From NCBI RefSeq assembly GCF_007362775.1, contig NZ_CP041692.1, positions 3,658,001 to 3,722,000 of the forward strand: a DNA stretch of 64,000 nucleotides, given 5' to 3'. Shown piece by piece: positions 35,385 to 43,514 of the stretch. The first letter of the stretch is position 1; every line of letters starts with the position of its first letter. The DNA comes from Microlunatus elymi (lineage in GTDB: Bacteria; Actinomycetota; Actinomycetes; Propionibacteriales; Propionibacteriaceae). The notes under the pieces were generated by a model. The model was not told the origin of the DNA. It made no database searches and was given only the letters and a program-made list of their open reading frames with translations. The translations under genes were made by a program, and so were the position numbers.

Positions 35385-36779
35385 ATGACGCTGGTGGCCG
35401 GCGTGGACAGCTCCACCCAGTCGGTGAAGGTGGTCGTCGCCGACGCCGAGACCGGAGCTGTGGTCAGGTCGGGCCGGGCGTCGCATCCGGACGGCACCGA
35501 GGTGTCGGCCGACGCCTGGTGGCGCGCCTATCGAGAGGCGACCGCCGACCCGGCGCTGCTGGCAGGCGTCGAGGCGATCGCGGTCGGCGGCCAGCAGCAC
35601 GGCATGGTCACCCTGGACGAGAACGACACGCTGGTCCGGGACGCGATGCTGTGGAACGACAACAAGTCCGCCCCGGATGCCGTCGACCTGATCGAGGAAC
35701 TCGGCGGCCGCGCCGAATGGGCCCGGCAGCTCGGTACGGTTCCGGTCGCCTCGGTGACCGTGACCAAGCTGCGCTGGCTGCGCCGGGTCGAGCCGGCCAA
35801 CGCCGAGCGCACCCGGACGGTGATGCTGCCGCACGACTATCTGACCTGGAAGCTCGGCGGAGGCTCGTTCGATCCGGTCACCGACCGCGGCGACGCCTCC
35901 GGCACCGGCTACTTCGACGCGACCACCAACCGCTATCGGCACGACCTGGTCGAGCTGGCGATCGGCCACGACCTGAATCTCCCCCGCGTCGCCGCGCCGG
36001 ACGAGATCGTCGGCCGGACCCCGGACGGGATCGCGATAGCGCCCGGCACCGGCGACAACATGGCCGGCGCGTTGGCCCTCGGCGTCGGCAGCGGCGAGGC
36101 GATCGTCAGTCTCGGCACCAGCGGCACCGCCTACACCCGGGCGGACCGGCAGAGTCATGAGCCGACCGGCACGGTCTGCGGCTTCGCCGACGCGACCGGA
36201 CGTTTCCTGCCGCTGGTCTGCACGCTGAACTGCGCCCGCAATCTCGAGGCGACCGCCGCCCTGTTGCGGGTCGATCTGACCGACTTCAGCGCGCTGGCGA
36301 TGTCCGCACCGGCCGGTGCCGAGGGTCTGACGTTCATGCCGTACCTGGAGGGCGAGCGGACGCCACCGTTGCCGCAGGCGACCGGTGAACTGCTCGGTAT
36401 CACCCGATCCAACCTGACCCCGGCCAACCTCGCCCGGGCTGCGATCGAGAGCGTGCTGTGGAGTCTCGCGTACGGGATCGAGGTGCTGGCCGAACAGACC
36501 ACCCCGGTCACGCGCGTCACCCTGACCGGCGGCGCGGCCCAGTCGCCGGCGGTGCAGGCGATCGCTGCAGCCGTGATGGGACGCCCGATCACCGTCACCG
36601 AACCGTTCGAAAGCGTCGCCGTCGGTGCCGCTCGGCAGGCCGCGTGGGCACTGACCGGGCAACTGCCGGACTGGAAGGTGCCGGTGACGCGCGAGATCGA
36701 GCCGACGGCCGCCGACCTGGAGGCCCATCAGCTGATCAGCGAGCGCTATCGGACGGCGTTGCAGCAGCACTACTCCTGA
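35385..36779 (+). CDS. xylB: Xylulokinase (FGGY family)
   Basis: ATP-dependent phosphorylation of D-xylulose to xylulose 5-phosphate. 464 aa. N-lobe: VAGVDSSTQSVKVVVAD (residues 4-20), the substrate motif AVGGQQHGMV, and MLWNDNKSA. C-lobe: PGTGDNMAGALALGVGSGEAIVSLGTSGTAY, then FMPYLEGERTP and LTGGAAQSPAVQAIAAAVMG (FGGY-2 signature). Xylulose arises from xylose, xylitol or D-arabinitol. With the polyol-type importer, an arabinitol or xylitol route is likely, but no polyol dehydrogenase gene is in this window. AGAGGCGAACGG precedes the ATG. Confidence 0.92.
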   Translation: MTLVAGVDSSTQSVKVVVADAETGAVVRSGRASHPDGTEVSADAWWRAYREATADPALLAGVEAIAVGGQQHGMVTLDENDTLVRDAMLWNDNKSAPDAVDLIEELGGRAEWARQLGTVPVASVTVTKLRWLRRVEPANAERTRTVMLPHDYLTWKLGGGSFDPVTDRGDASGTGYFDATTNRYRHDLVELAIGHDLNLPRVAAPDEIVGRTPDGIAIAPGTGDNMAGALALGVGSGEAIVSLGTSGTAYTRADRQSHEPTGTVCGFADATGRFLPLVCTLNCARNLEATAALLRVDLTDFSALAMSAPAGAEGLTFMPYLEGERTPPLPQATGELLGITRSNLTPANLARAAIESVLWSLAYGIEVLAEQTTPVTRVTLTGGAAQSPAVQAIAAAVMGRPITVTEPFESVAVGAARQAAWALTGQLPDWKVPVTREIEPTAADLEAHQLISERYRTALQQHYS

Positions 36780-37242
36780 TCGACTGTTCGTCCCGCGGCG
36801 TGCCGTTCCTGATCGGCCGCATCACCTGTTTGGCCACGCACGGCGCCACTCCCGCCATCACGCCGGTGGCCTCGACGCGATAACGGCTCGGCGGCATCCC
36901 GACCAACTCGGTGAAGCGGGTGCTGAAGGTGCCCAGCGACGAGCAGCCGACGGTGAAGCAGATGTCCGTGACGCTCAGGTCGGTACCGCGCAGCAACGCC
37001 ATCGCCCGCTCGATCCGCCGGGTCATCAGGTAGGAGTACGGCGATTCCCCGTACGCGCGGCGAAACTCCCGGCTCAGGTGCCCGGCCGACATGCCGACGC
37101 CGCGGGCCAGCGACTCGACGTCCAGCGGCTGGGCGTACTCGCGATCCATCCGGTCGCGGACCCGGCGCAGCAGCGCCAAGTCGCGCCGGCGTTGATCAGG
37201 TAGACCAGATTTTCCGCGGGCTCCACCCGGTGCACTCCTCAC
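36736..37242 (-). CDS. AraC-family regulator (single DNA-binding domain)
   Basis: 168 aa with both AraC helix-turn-helix motifs: VESLARGVGMSAGHLSREFRRAYGESPYSYL (residues ~43-73) and VTDICFTVGCSSLGTFSTRFTELVGMPPSRYR (~92-123). There is no sensory domain. GTG start at 37242. The stop lies 44 bp inside the convergent xylB 3' end. Such short AraC proteins are commonly paired with a VOC-fold gene, as here with the gene upstream. Confidence 0.85.
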   Translation of the reverse strand: MRSAPGGARGKSGLPDQRRRDLALLRRVRDRMDREYAQPLDVESLARGVGMSAGHLSREFRRAYGESPYSYLMTRRIERAMALLRGTDLSVTDICFTVGCSSLGTFSTRFTELVGMPPSRYRVEATGVMAGVAPCVAKQVMRPIRNGTPRDEQSIRSSAAATPSDSAR

Positions 37243-37269
37243 CCGTCAGATCGTGCCACGACCGAGCGA

Positions 37270-37680
37270 TCAGTCCAGCTGTTTGATCCGGATCAGATTG
37301 CCGGCCGGGTCGCGGACGGAACAGTCTCGGATCCCGTACGGCTGATCGGTCGGCTCCTGAACCACCTCGGCATCACCGGCCTGCACCTTCTCGAAGGTGG
37401 CGTCGAGATCCTTGGTGGCCAGATTGATGCTGGCGAAGGTGCCCTTGGCCATCATGTCGCCGATGGTCCGCCGCTCCTGGTCGGTCAATCCCGGAGTCGC
37501 GGCAACGGGGTAGAGCACGATCGCGCTGTCCGGCTGACCTGGCGGGCCGAGGGTCAGCCAGTGCATTCCGCCGTACTCCACGTCGTTCTGCAACTCGAAG
37601 CCGAGGGTGTCGCGATAGAACGCCAGCGACGCGTCGGCATCCTCGTGCGGCAACATGCTTTGATGAATGATCAGGTCCAT
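37270..37680 (-). CDS. VOC-family (glyoxalase-like) protein
   Basis: 136 aa from the ATG at 37680 (MDLIIHQSMLPHEDADASLAFYRDTLGFE). The C-terminal module ends PYGIRDCSVRDPAGNLIRIKQ, the standard VOC end. Residues 50-100 carry GQPDSAIVLYPVAATPGLTDQERRTI, a pattern frequent in actinobacterial proteins next to short AraC regulators. Same strand as the AraC gene and probably cotranscribed. Function unknown. Confidence 0.85.
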   Translation of the reverse strand: MDLIIHQSMLPHEDADASLAFYRDTLGFELQNDVEYGGMHWLTLGPPGQPDSAIVLYPVAATPGLTDQERRTIGDMMAKGTFASINLATKDLDATFEKVQAGDAEVVQEPTDQPYGIRDCSVRDPAGNLIRIKQLD

Positions 37681-37801
37681 GCCGCTCACGCTAGTCAGCA
37701 GCACCGACAGTCGCTTCTCGAATCCTGACCGATCCTGACCGTTGTCCGCCGGATGTCGACCTCGCGGCGGCGGCCGTCGGCCAACTCACTACCATGTCGC
37801 C

Positions 37802-38293
37802 GTGTCTGAGATCGATCATCTTGTCGAAGCCAATCGCGACTACGCCGGACAGTACGAGCCCGGTCTGGCCGGCGCACCGAGTCGCCACGTCGCCATCGTC
37901 ACCTGCATGGACTGCCGGATCGACCCGGTCCAGGCGCTCGGCGTACACCTCGGTGACGCGAACGTGATCCGCGACGCCGGCGGCCTGGTCACCGAGGACA
38001 CCATCCGGTCGCTGGCGATCAGTCAGCACAAGCTCGGCACCACCGCGGTGATGATCATCCAGCACACCAAGTGCGGGTTGACCACCTTCAGCGACGTCGA
38101 GTTCCGGGCCGAGCTGCAGGCCGCCACCGGGGTCGAGCCGCCGTGGCAGCCGGAACCGTTCGGCGCCAGCGAGGAGAACATCAAGGCCGCGCTGGAACGC
38201 ATCCGTACCTCGCCGTTCCTGCCGCACCGCGAGGACGTCCGCGGCTTCGTCTTCGACGTTGACACCGGCCTGCTGCACGAAGTCACCGCCTGA
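37802..38293 (+). CDS. Beta-carbonic anhydrase (CanA-like)
   Basis: Reversible CO2 hydration. 163 aa, the length of the mycobacterial Rv1284 type. Zinc ligands C35, H88 and C91 are visible (VTCMDCRIDP; QHTKCG), with the D37-R39 dyad and RDAGGLVTEDTIRSL. The start is a GTG at 37802. The stop is followed at once by the second copy of the dyad repeat. No obvious operon partner. Confidence 0.92.
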   Translation: MSEIDHLVEANRDYAGQYEPGLAGAPSRHVAIVTCMDCRIDPVQALGVHLGDANVIRDAGGLVTEDTIRSLAISQHKLGTTAVMIIQHTKCGLTTFSDVEFRAELQAATGVEPPWQPEPFGASEENIKAALERIRTSPFLPHREDVRGFVFDVDTGLLHEVTA

Positions 38294-38299
38294 CACCCA

Positions 38300-38353
38300 C
38301 CGACTTGTCAGAAGGTAGTTGCGCTATAGCCCAACTACTCATCGACAACTCGG
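38300..38353. repeat. Intergenic dyad repeat, copy B (carbonic anhydrase/NmrA convergence)
   Basis: CCGACTTGTCAG at 38300-38311 pairs with CGACAACTCGG at 38343-38353. Inner arms GTAGTTG (38315) and CAACTAC (38332) flank GCGCTATAGCC. It sits between convergent stops; its right arm forms the last codons (LKPSCR) of the NmrA-family gene. Probable bidirectional terminator. Confidence 0.8.
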
Positions 38354-39214
38354 CTTGAGGACCTCGGTGCACCAGGTGCGAAAACTGGTCGGGGTGGTCG
38401 ATTCCGGCGTACGAGGCCGGTAGCTGTCCACGCCGTCGTTCTTGGCGATCGCCATCTCGGCCATCGCATCGGCCATCGAGGCGCTGAACCCGAGCTCGAG
38501 GAACTGGCCGCGATAGGCCGTGATCGGGACCTGCTGGTAGCGGACCGGGCGGTCCAGTTCCTCCGACATGATCACCGCCATCTCGTCCAGGGTCAGGTCC
38601 TGCGGCCCGTACACCGGACGAGCCGCACGGCCGGTCCAACCGCGATCCAGCAGCAACTCGGCCGCGACCGCGGCGATGTCACGGGTGGCGACCATCGGCC
38701 GCCGATCCGAACCGGTGCTGGGATCGAAGAAGAAGCCGTGATGCACGATCGGGTCGATCTGGCGAAGCAGGTTGTCCATGAATGTGGGCAGCGCCAGCTC
38801 GCGCAGATGCGCTCCGCTGCTCGCCAGCAGATCGGTCATCTCCCAGGCGTTGGAGAGCAGGCCGGCTCGCTCGGTGAAGCCGCGGCCGGCGGCCGAGACG
38901 ACGACCATTCGGGAGATGCCGTGGGCGGCGATCGCCTCCGCTGCTGGGCGGGTGAAGGCGAGCGTCTCGGCGCGCACATCGAGCGCGTACGGGTCGGCCG
39001 GGTACAGCCAGAAGACTGCGTCCGCCCCGCTGAACGCCTTGTCCACCACGGTGGGATCGCCGTGGGAGCCTTCGATGATCTCGGTCCGGCGACGTACCGA
39101 TTCGGGAAGTTTGGCGGGATCGCGGGCGATCAGCCGGAGTTCTTCGTCGGAGTCGAGAAGGTTGTTGATCAACTGGGAACCGATCTGTCCGGTCGGTGCG
39201 GTGATGACGATCAT
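38339..39214 (-). CDS. NmrA/SDR-like NAD(P)-binding protein
   Basis: 291 aa. Rossmann start MIVITAPTGQIGSQLINNLL (residues 1-20), then IIEGSHGDPTVVDKAFSGADAVFWL and ISRMVVVSAAGRG. This is the atypical SDR/NmrA group (NAD(P)H-quinone or redox-sensor-like) without a classical YxxxK. The ATG at 39214 was chosen because it begins the first beta strand. Divergent from the LysR gene, so probably its target. The end overlaps repeat copy B. Confidence 0.85.
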   Translation of the reverse strand: MIVITAPTGQIGSQLINNLLDSDEELRLIARDPAKLPESVRRRTEIIEGSHGDPTVVDKAFSGADAVFWLYPADPYALDVRAETLAFTRPAAEAIAAHGISRMVVVSAAGRGFTERAGLLSNAWEMTDLLASSGAHLRELALPTFMDNLLRQIDPIVHHGFFFDPSTGSDRRPMVATRDIAAVAAELLLDRGWTGRAARPVYGPQDLTLDEMAVIMSEELDRPVRYQQVPITAYRGQFLELGFSASMADAMAEMAIAKNDGVDSYRPRTPESTTPTSFRTWCTEVLKPSCR

Positions 39215-39283
39215 GGAGTCAACCCTGCGTCCCGCCCGGCCGGGCGTCCAATACCTTCCTCCGAAGATTGATACCCTGCAGAC

Positions 39284-40087
39284 ATGGATCTCGATCTGCG
39301 CAAGCTCCGCTACTTCCGGGCTGTTGCCGAGTTCGGGCATTTCGGCAGAGCGGCCGAGCAACTGTTCATAGCGCAGCCGGTGTTGAGCCGTCAGATCCGT
39401 GCCCTGGAACGAGAATTGGGCTGCGAGCTGCTGGCGCGAACAACCCGCTCGGTGAAGCTGACACCGGCCGGAGAACAGCTCTTCGCCGACTCCGCCGGCG
39501 TGCTCGCTGCCGCGGACTCTGCCACTCGGCGGGCACACGAGGTGGCGCGCGGACTGACCCGGCTGGTGGTCGGATTCGCACCCGGGCTTCGGGTTTCCGG
39601 CGCGGTGCGCGCCTTCGCCGAGGTTGCCCCCGAGGTAGAGATTCGATTGCTGCATCTGAACTGGTACGACCAAGCGGAGGCGGTTCGGGACGGCCGCGCC
39701 GACGTCGGCTATCTGCGCCAGCCGTTCGATCCGGACGGACTGCGTACGGTGCCGGTCGGCAGCGATCCGACGGTCGTGTGCCTGCCGGCTCAGCATCGCC
39801 TGGCCGGCAGGCGCAGGCTCAAGTCGAACGAGCTGGCCGGCGAGTTGATCTTGGATCCGGCCGCCCGCCGATTCGCCACCATCGAGGAGAAACTCGAACT
39901 GATCGCTGCCGGTGAAGGGATTGCGATCCTCCCCCGCAGCGTCGCCCGCTACTACGCCCGGCCCGGGATCGTGCATCGCAGCGTCGTCGACATCGACCCG
40001 CTGCCGACTGTGCTTGCCATCGCCACGGACCGCAGACAGCAACACCTGCAGGATTTCCTCGACGTCGCCGCCGACACCCTCAGCTAG
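39284..40087 (+). CDS. LysR-family transcriptional regulator
   Basis: 267 aa, slightly short for the family (~300). HTH: LRKLRYFRAVAEFGHFGRAAEQLFIAQPVLSRQIRALERELG (residues 5-46). The effector domain (LVVGFAPGLRVSGAVRAFA ...) lacks some loops but keeps both lobes (LPAQHRLAG, VAAGEGIAILP-type GEGIAILPRSVARYYA). Divergent from the NmrA-family gene with a 69-bp gap that must hold the LysR operator. It may act as an autoregulator of the pair. Confidence 0.88.
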   Translation: MDLDLRKLRYFRAVAEFGHFGRAAEQLFIAQPVLSRQIRALERELGCELLARTTRSVKLTPAGEQLFADSAGVLAAADSATRRAHEVARGLTRLVVGFAPGLRVSGAVRAFAEVAPEVEIRLLHLNWYDQAEAVRDGRADVGYLRQPFDPDGLRTVPVGSDPTVVCLPAQHRLAGRRRLKSNELAGELILDPAARRFATIEEKLELIAAGEGIAILPRSVARYYARPGIVHRSVVDIDPLPTVLAIATDRRQQHLQDFLDVAADTLS

Positions 40088-40365
40088 CAAGTTGCCTTGT
40101 CGAAGGGTCGTGGCTCGACCACGGCTGCTGACCTGTCCGGCCCGGTTCACCACGATTCGCTCAACTGGTTCGACTTCGGCGGCGGCCGGACATTGTTCGA
40201 ACGCTGTTCCCACTCCACCTGCGCGAAGGTCACCACGAACTACGCATGCGGGACGACGGTTCTGCCCGACTGCGGGGAGGCACACGATCTTGATCACAGA
40301 ACGAGGTCCCCGACGTTGATGATCACCGGTCCTCCCCCTGACCGTTCGTGATCACTGGACCAGAT

Positions 40366-40386
40366 CCCTGAGCTTGTCGAAGGGCC
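40366..40386. repeat. Dispersed short repeat, copy (CCTGAGCTTGTCGAAGGG)
   Basis: CCCTGAGCTTGTCGAAGGGC in plus orientation, immediately left of the 34-bp direct repeat that borders the insertion sequences. Confidence 0.8.
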
Positions 40387-40416
40387 AACCCCATGGCCAC
40401 GCCCTGACGCGTTCTT
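40383..40416. repeat. 34-bp direct repeat, left copy
   Basis: The sequence from GGCCAACCCCATGGCC to GACGCGTTCTT is identical at 40383-40416 and 43470-43503. Together the copies bracket the IS256-type element: this one ends 6 bp before the element, and the other begins directly after it. It is too long for an IS256 target duplication. Confidence 0.85.
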
Positions 40417-40466
40417 CGGGCGGGGTCTGTCAAGTTTTCGGTGTAACTGATTTTTGATCTTGTTAG

Positions 40467-42132
40467 CCTCCCTCTTTCATGCGGTGGGTAGTTGATCATG
40501 GTGTCGGTGTGGTTGGTGCGGGGATGTGTTTGGAGTGGGTCGGGGCGCGATGATGTACCGCTTGGCGCTGCGGTGGCGGTTCTCCGGGGTCCTTGGGTTG
40601 GCCGGGTGGGGTGGGCCGAGTGGTTAGTCGAAGGCGGCGCGTATTCGGTGGAAGCCGTCGGCGATCTGGGCTGCCCAGCGCCAGGTCTTGTCGATGCGGA
40701 GTCGGGTTTGTCGGGCGGTGTGGGTGATCCGGGCGGCGACGTGGAGGACTCGGTAGCGGAACGTGGCGATCTCGCAACGGCCCAGAGAAGTGGAGTCGGC
40801 GAAGCCGATCAGTTGGGTCCAGCACACCAGGTCTGCGGCCATCAACACGACCTCCAGCCAGGCGACGTTTTCGTCCCAGCCGCGGCAGGGCAGGTTCCGT
40901 AGTCCGGCGGCCTTGGCCTGTCGGATCCGGTCCTCGACGCGGGCATGTTGACGGTGTCGCAGTTCCAGCCCGGCGACCTGGCCGGGCACAACCCCTGGGG
41001 CGGTGTCGGTGAGGAACCCGGTCACGCGTAACCCGTCGGCGTCGGCGAAGGTCAGTTGGGCGCCGGGATGGGGTCGTTCCTTCCGCAGGATCAACCGGGT
41101 CTGGTCGGGCCAGCCCGACAGGTCGACCGCGCCGGTAACCTCGGCCACCCAGGCACCATCGCGGAAGCTGCCGTCGGCCTCGATGGCCGGATGCCAACAC
41201 TGCTCGGGAATCACATCGACGATCTGTTGGACACCGAAGTGGATCCCATAGCCCAAAGAGAATCCGACGCCCCGGTCCCGGCAAGCCTGCGCGAAGTCGT
41301 GGGTCGAACCGGCCGCATCGGCCCGGGCCAACAGTCGTGGCGAGCCGGGATCTGTGGGCCGCGGCCGGACCCGCTCGGGCAGGCTGGCCAACGCCATGTC
41401 CAGCACCACCGCATGATCAGCAGCGGTGTTGGAGCCGGCATTGCCCGGCCGTAACAGCCCGGCCAGAGCTTCTCCGCCCGCGATCTCGGGCCGGTCCAGG
41501 AACGCCAACAACGGATGGAACCCGAAGGTCTTCTTCCAGGTCGGCTCGGCTGATTCCTTCTCACTGTGCGCGATCAGCAGCGAGGCATCGAAGTCGATCA
41601 CCAACTCCTGGTCCAAGTCGGGGCCGCCACCGGCAGCCCAGGCCCGGTCCCGCGCCATCGCCCGAGCCTGACGCACCGCCTCGACATGGTCGGCATCGAC
41701 CCGGTCCAGCACCCGCCAAGCGGTCGGCATCGAGGCCACCGGCCCGAACAAGTCTTCCCGATCGGCCAGCGTGCCGATCCCCGACACAGCAGTTGCCCCG
41801 TCAGCGACTGCGGCTGCCAGGTCGGCCAGCACCCGCCCCGGGGCATGGGTCCACGGTCCCCGATAGGTATCGGCCAACGCGGTGTTCAACGCCGCCACCA
41901 GGCCGGTATCGACGGCCAACTCCCGCACCATCTCCAACCCGGCATGAGACACCACACCGGTGCCGTCAGCGCTGACCCTGGGCCGTCTGCCGCGACGCTT
42001 GTTACCCTTCACCCTGGAAGTGCCTTCCTACTTGGGATCCTGGACTCTTCGACAAGCCCATTTTCCCTTACAGGACAGGCACTTCCGCCCTTCTCAACCC
42101 AGGTGTCGCAACCACCGCATGAAACACCGAGG
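40467..42132 (-). mobile_element. IS1380-family insertion sequence nested in the IS256-type element
   Basis: 1666 bp. Inverted ends CCTCCCTCTTTCATGCGGTG (40467) and CCTCGGTGTTTCATGCGGTG (reverse strand from 42132). A 4-bp target duplication TTAG is at 40463-40466 and 42133-42136. The target was the stop codon of the IS256-type transposase; because the duplicated bases include it, the stop was preserved. The element carries one transposase gene. Confidence 0.88.
40624..42012 (-). CDS. IS1380-family transposase
   Basis: 462-aa DDE transposase. DGTGVVSHAGLEMVRELAVDTGL near the N-terminus, the first catalytic aspartate in ELVIDFDASLLIAHSEKE (about residue 140), RLLARADAAGSTHDFAQAC (second Asp region), and the C-terminal RVEDRIRQAKAAGLRNLPC, with the glutamate of the triad, all match the IS1380 plan. 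The gene is intact and ends with RIRAAFD. The element is likely still capable of movement. Confidence 0.92.
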   Translation of the reverse strand: MKGNKRRGRRPRVSADGTGVVSHAGLEMVRELAVDTGLVAALNTALADTYRGPWTHAPGRVLADLAAAVADGATAVSGIGTLADREDLFGPVASMPTAWRVLDRVDADHVEAVRQARAMARDRAWAAGGGPDLDQELVIDFDASLLIAHSEKESAEPTWKKTFGFHPLLAFLDRPEIAGGEALAGLLRPGNAGSNTAADHAVVLDMALASLPERVRPRPTDPGSPRLLARADAAGSTHDFAQACRDRGVGFSLGYGIHFGVQQIVDVIPEQCWHPAIEADGSFRDGAWVAEVTGAVDLSGWPDQTRLILRKERPHPGAQLTFADADGLRVTGFLTDTAPGVVPGQVAGLELRHRQHARVEDRIRQAKAAGLRNLPCRGWDENVAWLEVVLMAADLVCWTQLIGFADSTSLGRCEIATFRYRVLHVAARITHTARQTRLRIDKTWRWAAQIADGFHRIRAAFD

Positions 42133-43422
42133 TTAGTTGCGTCCGGCGGATAGGCGTCCGTCGAAGGTGATGTCGAAGGCGTTGAGTGCTGCCTTCCATC
42201 GGTTGGTCCAGCGTTTGCGTCCTCGGCCGGTCGGATCGAGACTCATGATCGCCAGGTACAGGCACTTCAGCGCTGCCTGCTCGGTGGGGAAATGACCGCG
42301 GGCATTGACCGCTCGCCGGAGTCGGGCGTTGATCGACTCGATCGCATTCGTCGTGCAGATCACGGTGCGGATTTCGCGGTCGAACTGCAGGAATGGGACG
42401 AACTCTGCCCAAGCGTTGGTCCACAGCCGGATGATCGCCGGGTAACGCTTCTCCCACTTGGAGCTGAAGTCGGCGAACCGGTCCAGCGCTTCGGCCTCGG
42501 AGGCGGCGGTATACACCGGTTTCAGGTCCTTGGCGACCGACCCCCAGTCCTTCTTCGAGGCGTATTTGAACGAGTTCCGCAGCAGATGCACGATGCAGGT
42601 CTGCACGATCGTCTTGTCCCACACCGCCGACACCGCGTCAGGGAGTCCGGTCAGCCCGTCGCAGACCAGCATGCACACATCGTTGGTGCCACGATTCTTG
42701 ATCTCGGTCAGCACTCGCAGCCAGTACTTGGCACCTTCCCCGTCGCCGTGCTCACCGGCCCACAGGCCGAGCACGTCACGCTCACCGTCGGCGGTGACAC
42801 CCAGGGCCAGGTAGATCGGCCGGTTGCAGACCTCACCCTCCCGGATCTTGACCTGGATCGCGTCGATGAACAGCACCGCATACACCGGGTCCAACGGACG
42901 AGACTGCCAGGCGGCCAGCCCCTCCATCACCCGGTCGGTGATCGTCGAGATCGTCTGTTTCGACACCTCCGCCCCATACACCTCGGCGAGGTGCGCCGAA
43001 ATCTCCCCGGTCGTGAGTCCCTTCGCCGACAGCGAGATCACTAGGTCCTCCACCCCAGACAGTCGCCGCTGCCGCTTCGCCACGATCGTCGGCTCGAAAC
43101 TGCCGTCCCGGTCCCGCGGCACCGAAACATCAACCGGCCCGGCTTCGGTCAACAGCGTCTTGGCCCGGTAGCCGTTGCGGGAGTTACCGCCGTCCCGGCC
43201 GACCGGATCATGCTTGGCATACCCCAGGTGATCATCCATCTCACCCTCCAGGGCGCCCTCGACGATCATCTTCGTCAGCCGGCCCAGCAAGCCGCCCTGA
43301 CCGGTCAGCTGCAACCCGTTGGCCCGGGCCCGATCGGTCAGCTCGCGCACCAGCTGCTGATCGCTGGCCGACAGCTCCTGCCCGTCAGCAGCAGCCACAT
43401 CCCTACTCGTCACGTCAGTCAC
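42133..43422 (-). CDS. IS256-family (Mutator-type) transposase
   Basis: 429 aa. Features of the IS256 family: LGRLTKMIVEGALEGEMDDHLGY near residue 50, GNSRNGYRAKTLLTEAGPV, the DDE aspartate in VYAVLFIDAIQVKIREG, VCMLVCDGLTGLPDAVSAVW, and TTNAIESINARLRRAVNARGHFP with the glutamate. Intact. Its final TAA (42133-42135) lies within the TTAG duplicated by the nested element, so the protein is full length. Confidence 0.93.
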   Translation of the reverse strand: MTDVTSRDVAAADGQELSASDQQLVRELTDRARANGLQLTGQGGLLGRLTKMIVEGALEGEMDDHLGYAKHDPVGRDGGNSRNGYRAKTLLTEAGPVDVSVPRDRDGSFEPTIVAKRQRRLSGVEDLVISLSAKGLTTGEISAHLAEVYGAEVSKQTISTITDRVMEGLAAWQSRPLDPVYAVLFIDAIQVKIREGEVCNRPIYLALGVTADGERDVLGLWAGEHGDGEGAKYWLRVLTEIKNRGTNDVCMLVCDGLTGLPDAVSAVWDKTIVQTCIVHLLRNSFKYASKKDWGSVAKDLKPVYTAASEAEALDRFADFSSKWEKRYPAIIRLWTNAWAEFVPFLQFDREIRTVICTTNAIESINARLRRAVNARGHFPTEQAALKCLYLAIMSLDPTGRGRKRWTNRWKAALNAFDITFDGRLSAGRN

Positions 43423-43469
43423 AGGTGTCTCCTTCGTCTCAGGAGTTACACCGTTAAAATTACAGTCCC

Positions 43470-43503
43470 GGCCAACCCCATGGCCACGCCCTGACGCGTT
43501 CTT
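43470..43503. repeat. 34-bp direct repeat, right copy
   Basis: Identical to 40383-40416. It starts at the base after the IS256-type right end and leads into the 3' flank of the DUF222/HNH gene. Confidence 0.85.
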
Positions 43504-43514
43504 GCGGGGCAGGG

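Larger units (their letters stand above)
40088..40422. other. Intergenic region left of the insertion sequences
   Basis: No credible gene. A short open frame (DLSGPVHHDSLNWFDFGGG...) has no family and no start context. The region contains a partial (40096-40109) and a full (40366-40386) copy of the dispersed CCTGAGCTTGTCGAAGGG repeat and the left 34-bp direct repeat. Confidence 0.55.
40423..43469 (-). mobile_element. IS256-family insertion sequence, interrupted by an IS1380-type element
   Basis: Terminal inverted repeats of 26 bp: left GGGTCTGT...CGGTGTAACT (40423-40448); right, read inward, GGGACTGT...CGGTGTAACT (43469-43444). The outer eight match in seven positions and the inner ten in all. 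Between them lie the Mutator-type transposase gene and the nested IS1380 element. Without the nested element and one TTAG the length is 1377 bp, normal for the family. No 8-9-bp target duplication is seen at its ends. Confidence 0.85.

Noticed and set aside
40097-40351. Short plus-strand open frame left of the IS elements
   Set aside because: No start context, no family, includes repeat sequence.
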